DNA of 20,730 nucleotides, taken from a virus. Shown in pieces: positions 20,103 to 20,730 of the stretch (position 1 is the stretch's first letter; each line of letters opens with the position of its first letter). The DNA is taken from the IMG/VR virus record IMGVR_UViG_3300030104_004518, positions 1 to 20,730 of that record, one strand, 5' to 3'. The translations under genes were made by a program, and so were the position numbers. The notes beneath the pieces were generated by a model that was not told where the DNA came from, ran no database searches, and saw nothing but the letters and a program-made list of their open reading frames with translations.

Positions 20103-20339
20103 ATGAAATCATTACTAATTAAATCAAAACTATTCGGGGACTTAGTAATCCCTGCAGGCGACTTCGAAGAAAGCAGAGATATATGGGATAGCTTATGCCC
20201 ATACATAGACATCAACGTATTCGGTGAGGGTGACGACATACAAGTTAACATATACCCCGTAAAGGACGGACTAACATGTACTGACAGAGAACTCGAAGTT
20301 ATAGAAAACGTAGAACTAATTGACGACTTAACATCATGA
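20103..20339 (+). CDS. Small acidic hypothetical protein downstream of tandem RNA
   Basis: 78 residues: MKSLLIKSKLFGDLVIPAGD, then FEESRDIWDSLCPYIDINVFGEGDDIQVNIYPVKDGLTCTDRELEVIENVELIDD. It is beta-rich and strongly acidic. The ATG carries the ATACATCATG context of a leading gene, and the tandem RNA lies just upstream, so this gene and the two coupled after it are the likely targets of that RNA. Its TGA overlaps the next ATG. No family was recognised. Confidence 0.6.
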   Translation: MKSLLIKSKLFGDLVIPAGDFEESRDIWDSLCPYIDINVFGEGDDIQVNIYPVKDGLTCTDRELEVIENVELIDDLTS

Positions 20340-20524
20340 ATTTAACAGACAAAATAATTGCCTACGAGTGTGGGGATATAGACGAAGCGGGAATACTACA
20401 ACTATTCTCTGAGCTAATCAGCAATGGTATGGCATGGACGCTACAAGGTAGCTACGGGCGAACTGCATCAGCCCTGATCGATGCAGGTTACATAGACACA
20501 GACGGAAACATTACAATGATATGA
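20336..20524 (+). CDS. Small phage protein of the LQGxYGR type
   Basis: 62 residues: LTDKIIAYECGDIDEAGILQ, LFSELISNGMAWTLQGSYGRTASALIDAGYI. The sequence YE-x-G-(D/E)-(I/L)...LF-x-x-L-(I/V)-x-x-G-x-AW-x-LQG-x-YGR-x-A-x-x-LI-x-x-G-x-(I/L) is a recurrent small-protein family in many phages, including cyanophages, so this is a real gene. Its function is not known. The start overlaps the previous stop (ATGA), and the end overlaps the next start. Confidence 0.72.
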   Translation: MNLTDKIIAYECGDIDEAGILQLFSELISNGMAWTLQGSYGRTASALIDAGYIDTDGNITMI

Positions 20525-20709
20525 GTAAACTACCTAGACACCCAAAAGACAGAGGCTACGGATTCTTGAAGGCTTGTGAATACCCAGAAACACAAACAGG
20601 CTTCGCATCATTCAGCATGCACGAACTAGCTGAACTAATTACTAAACCAATTAAACCAAAACAAAATGAGTTACACGACACAAGAACAAATGGAACAATA
20701 CATAGATAA
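20521..20709 (+). CDS. Small hypothetical protein
   Basis: 62 residues: MSKLPRHPKDRGYGFLKACE, then YPETQTGFASFSMHELAELITKPIKPKQNELHDTRTNGTIHR. The first half is basic and the middle FSMHELAEL forms a short helix. The ATG overlaps the previous TGA as ATGA, showing coupling. The C-terminal 14 codons overlap a possible next gene at 20666, so the true end could be read in two ways. No family was recognised. Confidence 0.55.
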   Translation: MSKLPRHPKDRGYGFLKACEYPETQTGFASFSMHELAELITKPIKPKQNELHDTRTNGTIHR

Positions 20710-20730
20710 CTTCTATGAGTGCGACACTGA
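20666..20730 (+). CDS. Start of a further early gene, cut by the window edge
   Basis: From ATG at 20666 an open frame runs to the edge: MSYTTQEQMEQYIDNFYECD then T. It is preceded by AACCAAAACAAAATG, like other internal starts here, and its residue make-up is that of the surrounding acidic early proteins. A 44-bp overlap with the previous frame is the main objection. Confidence 0.4.
   Translation, partial: MSYTTQEQMEQYIDNFYECDT

Overview
The window reads as part of the genome of a tailed bacteriophage of a marine Bacteroidetes (probably flavobacterial) host. Packaging and virion genes include a large terminase, a portal of about 800 residues with a Gln/Ala-rich coiled C-terminus, LamG-type lectin proteins and several Gly-rich virion-like proteins. 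The host assignment rests on promoters of the Bacteroidetes type (TTTG or CTTG, 20 bases, TAnnTTTG), the lack of Shine-Dalgarno sequences, and a secreted protein with the Cys-rich repeats (ending in DGSC-like residues) typical of marine Bacteroidetes surface proteins. Terminase followed directly by a large portal, with early and late modules diverging, recalls crAss-like and related Bacteroidetes podoviruses; this is an inference. No capsid gene, polymerase or integrase was recognised.

Positions 1-16175 form a nearly gapless late block read leftward, whose genes are joined by TAATG/ATGA-type overlaps or gaps of 1-20 bases. In transcription order it holds: a 40-aa basic protein; a protein with an ADP-ribosyltransferase-like tail; two large Gly-rich virion-like proteins flanking a beta-rich structural protein; a YkuD-like peptidoglycan enzyme (DUF5675 type); a small protein and two LamG proteins; a cluster of small genes including a tandem-GroES-like co-chaperonin and a zinc-ribbon; terminase; portal; a baseplate-type beta protein; and a secreted adhesin-like protein cut by the left edge. 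Two genes are inverted inside this block (a winged-helix protein and a secreted protein). Each ends in a 4-bp overlap with the stop of the opposing late gene.

Positions 16176-16933 are a non-coding control region. It holds the leftward late promoter, the rightward early promoter, perfect palindromes, and three direct repeats at an exact 23-bp period (possible replication origin or repressor array).

Positions 16934-20730 are an early block read rightward, made of about sixteen very small genes, mostly acidic hypothetical proteins. Between them lie structured RNA candidates: a compact tRNA-like element with a perfect T-arm, a long hairpin, and a tandem pair of about 68-nt RNA motifs joined by a GNRA-type hairpin. 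The first genes of four segments share the same ten bases up to and including ATG. The tandem RNA is the best candidate for something undescribed, followed by the double co-chaperonin, the TAnnTTTG boxes placed a few bases before late start codons, and a recurring MxxGG motif across late virion-like proteins.
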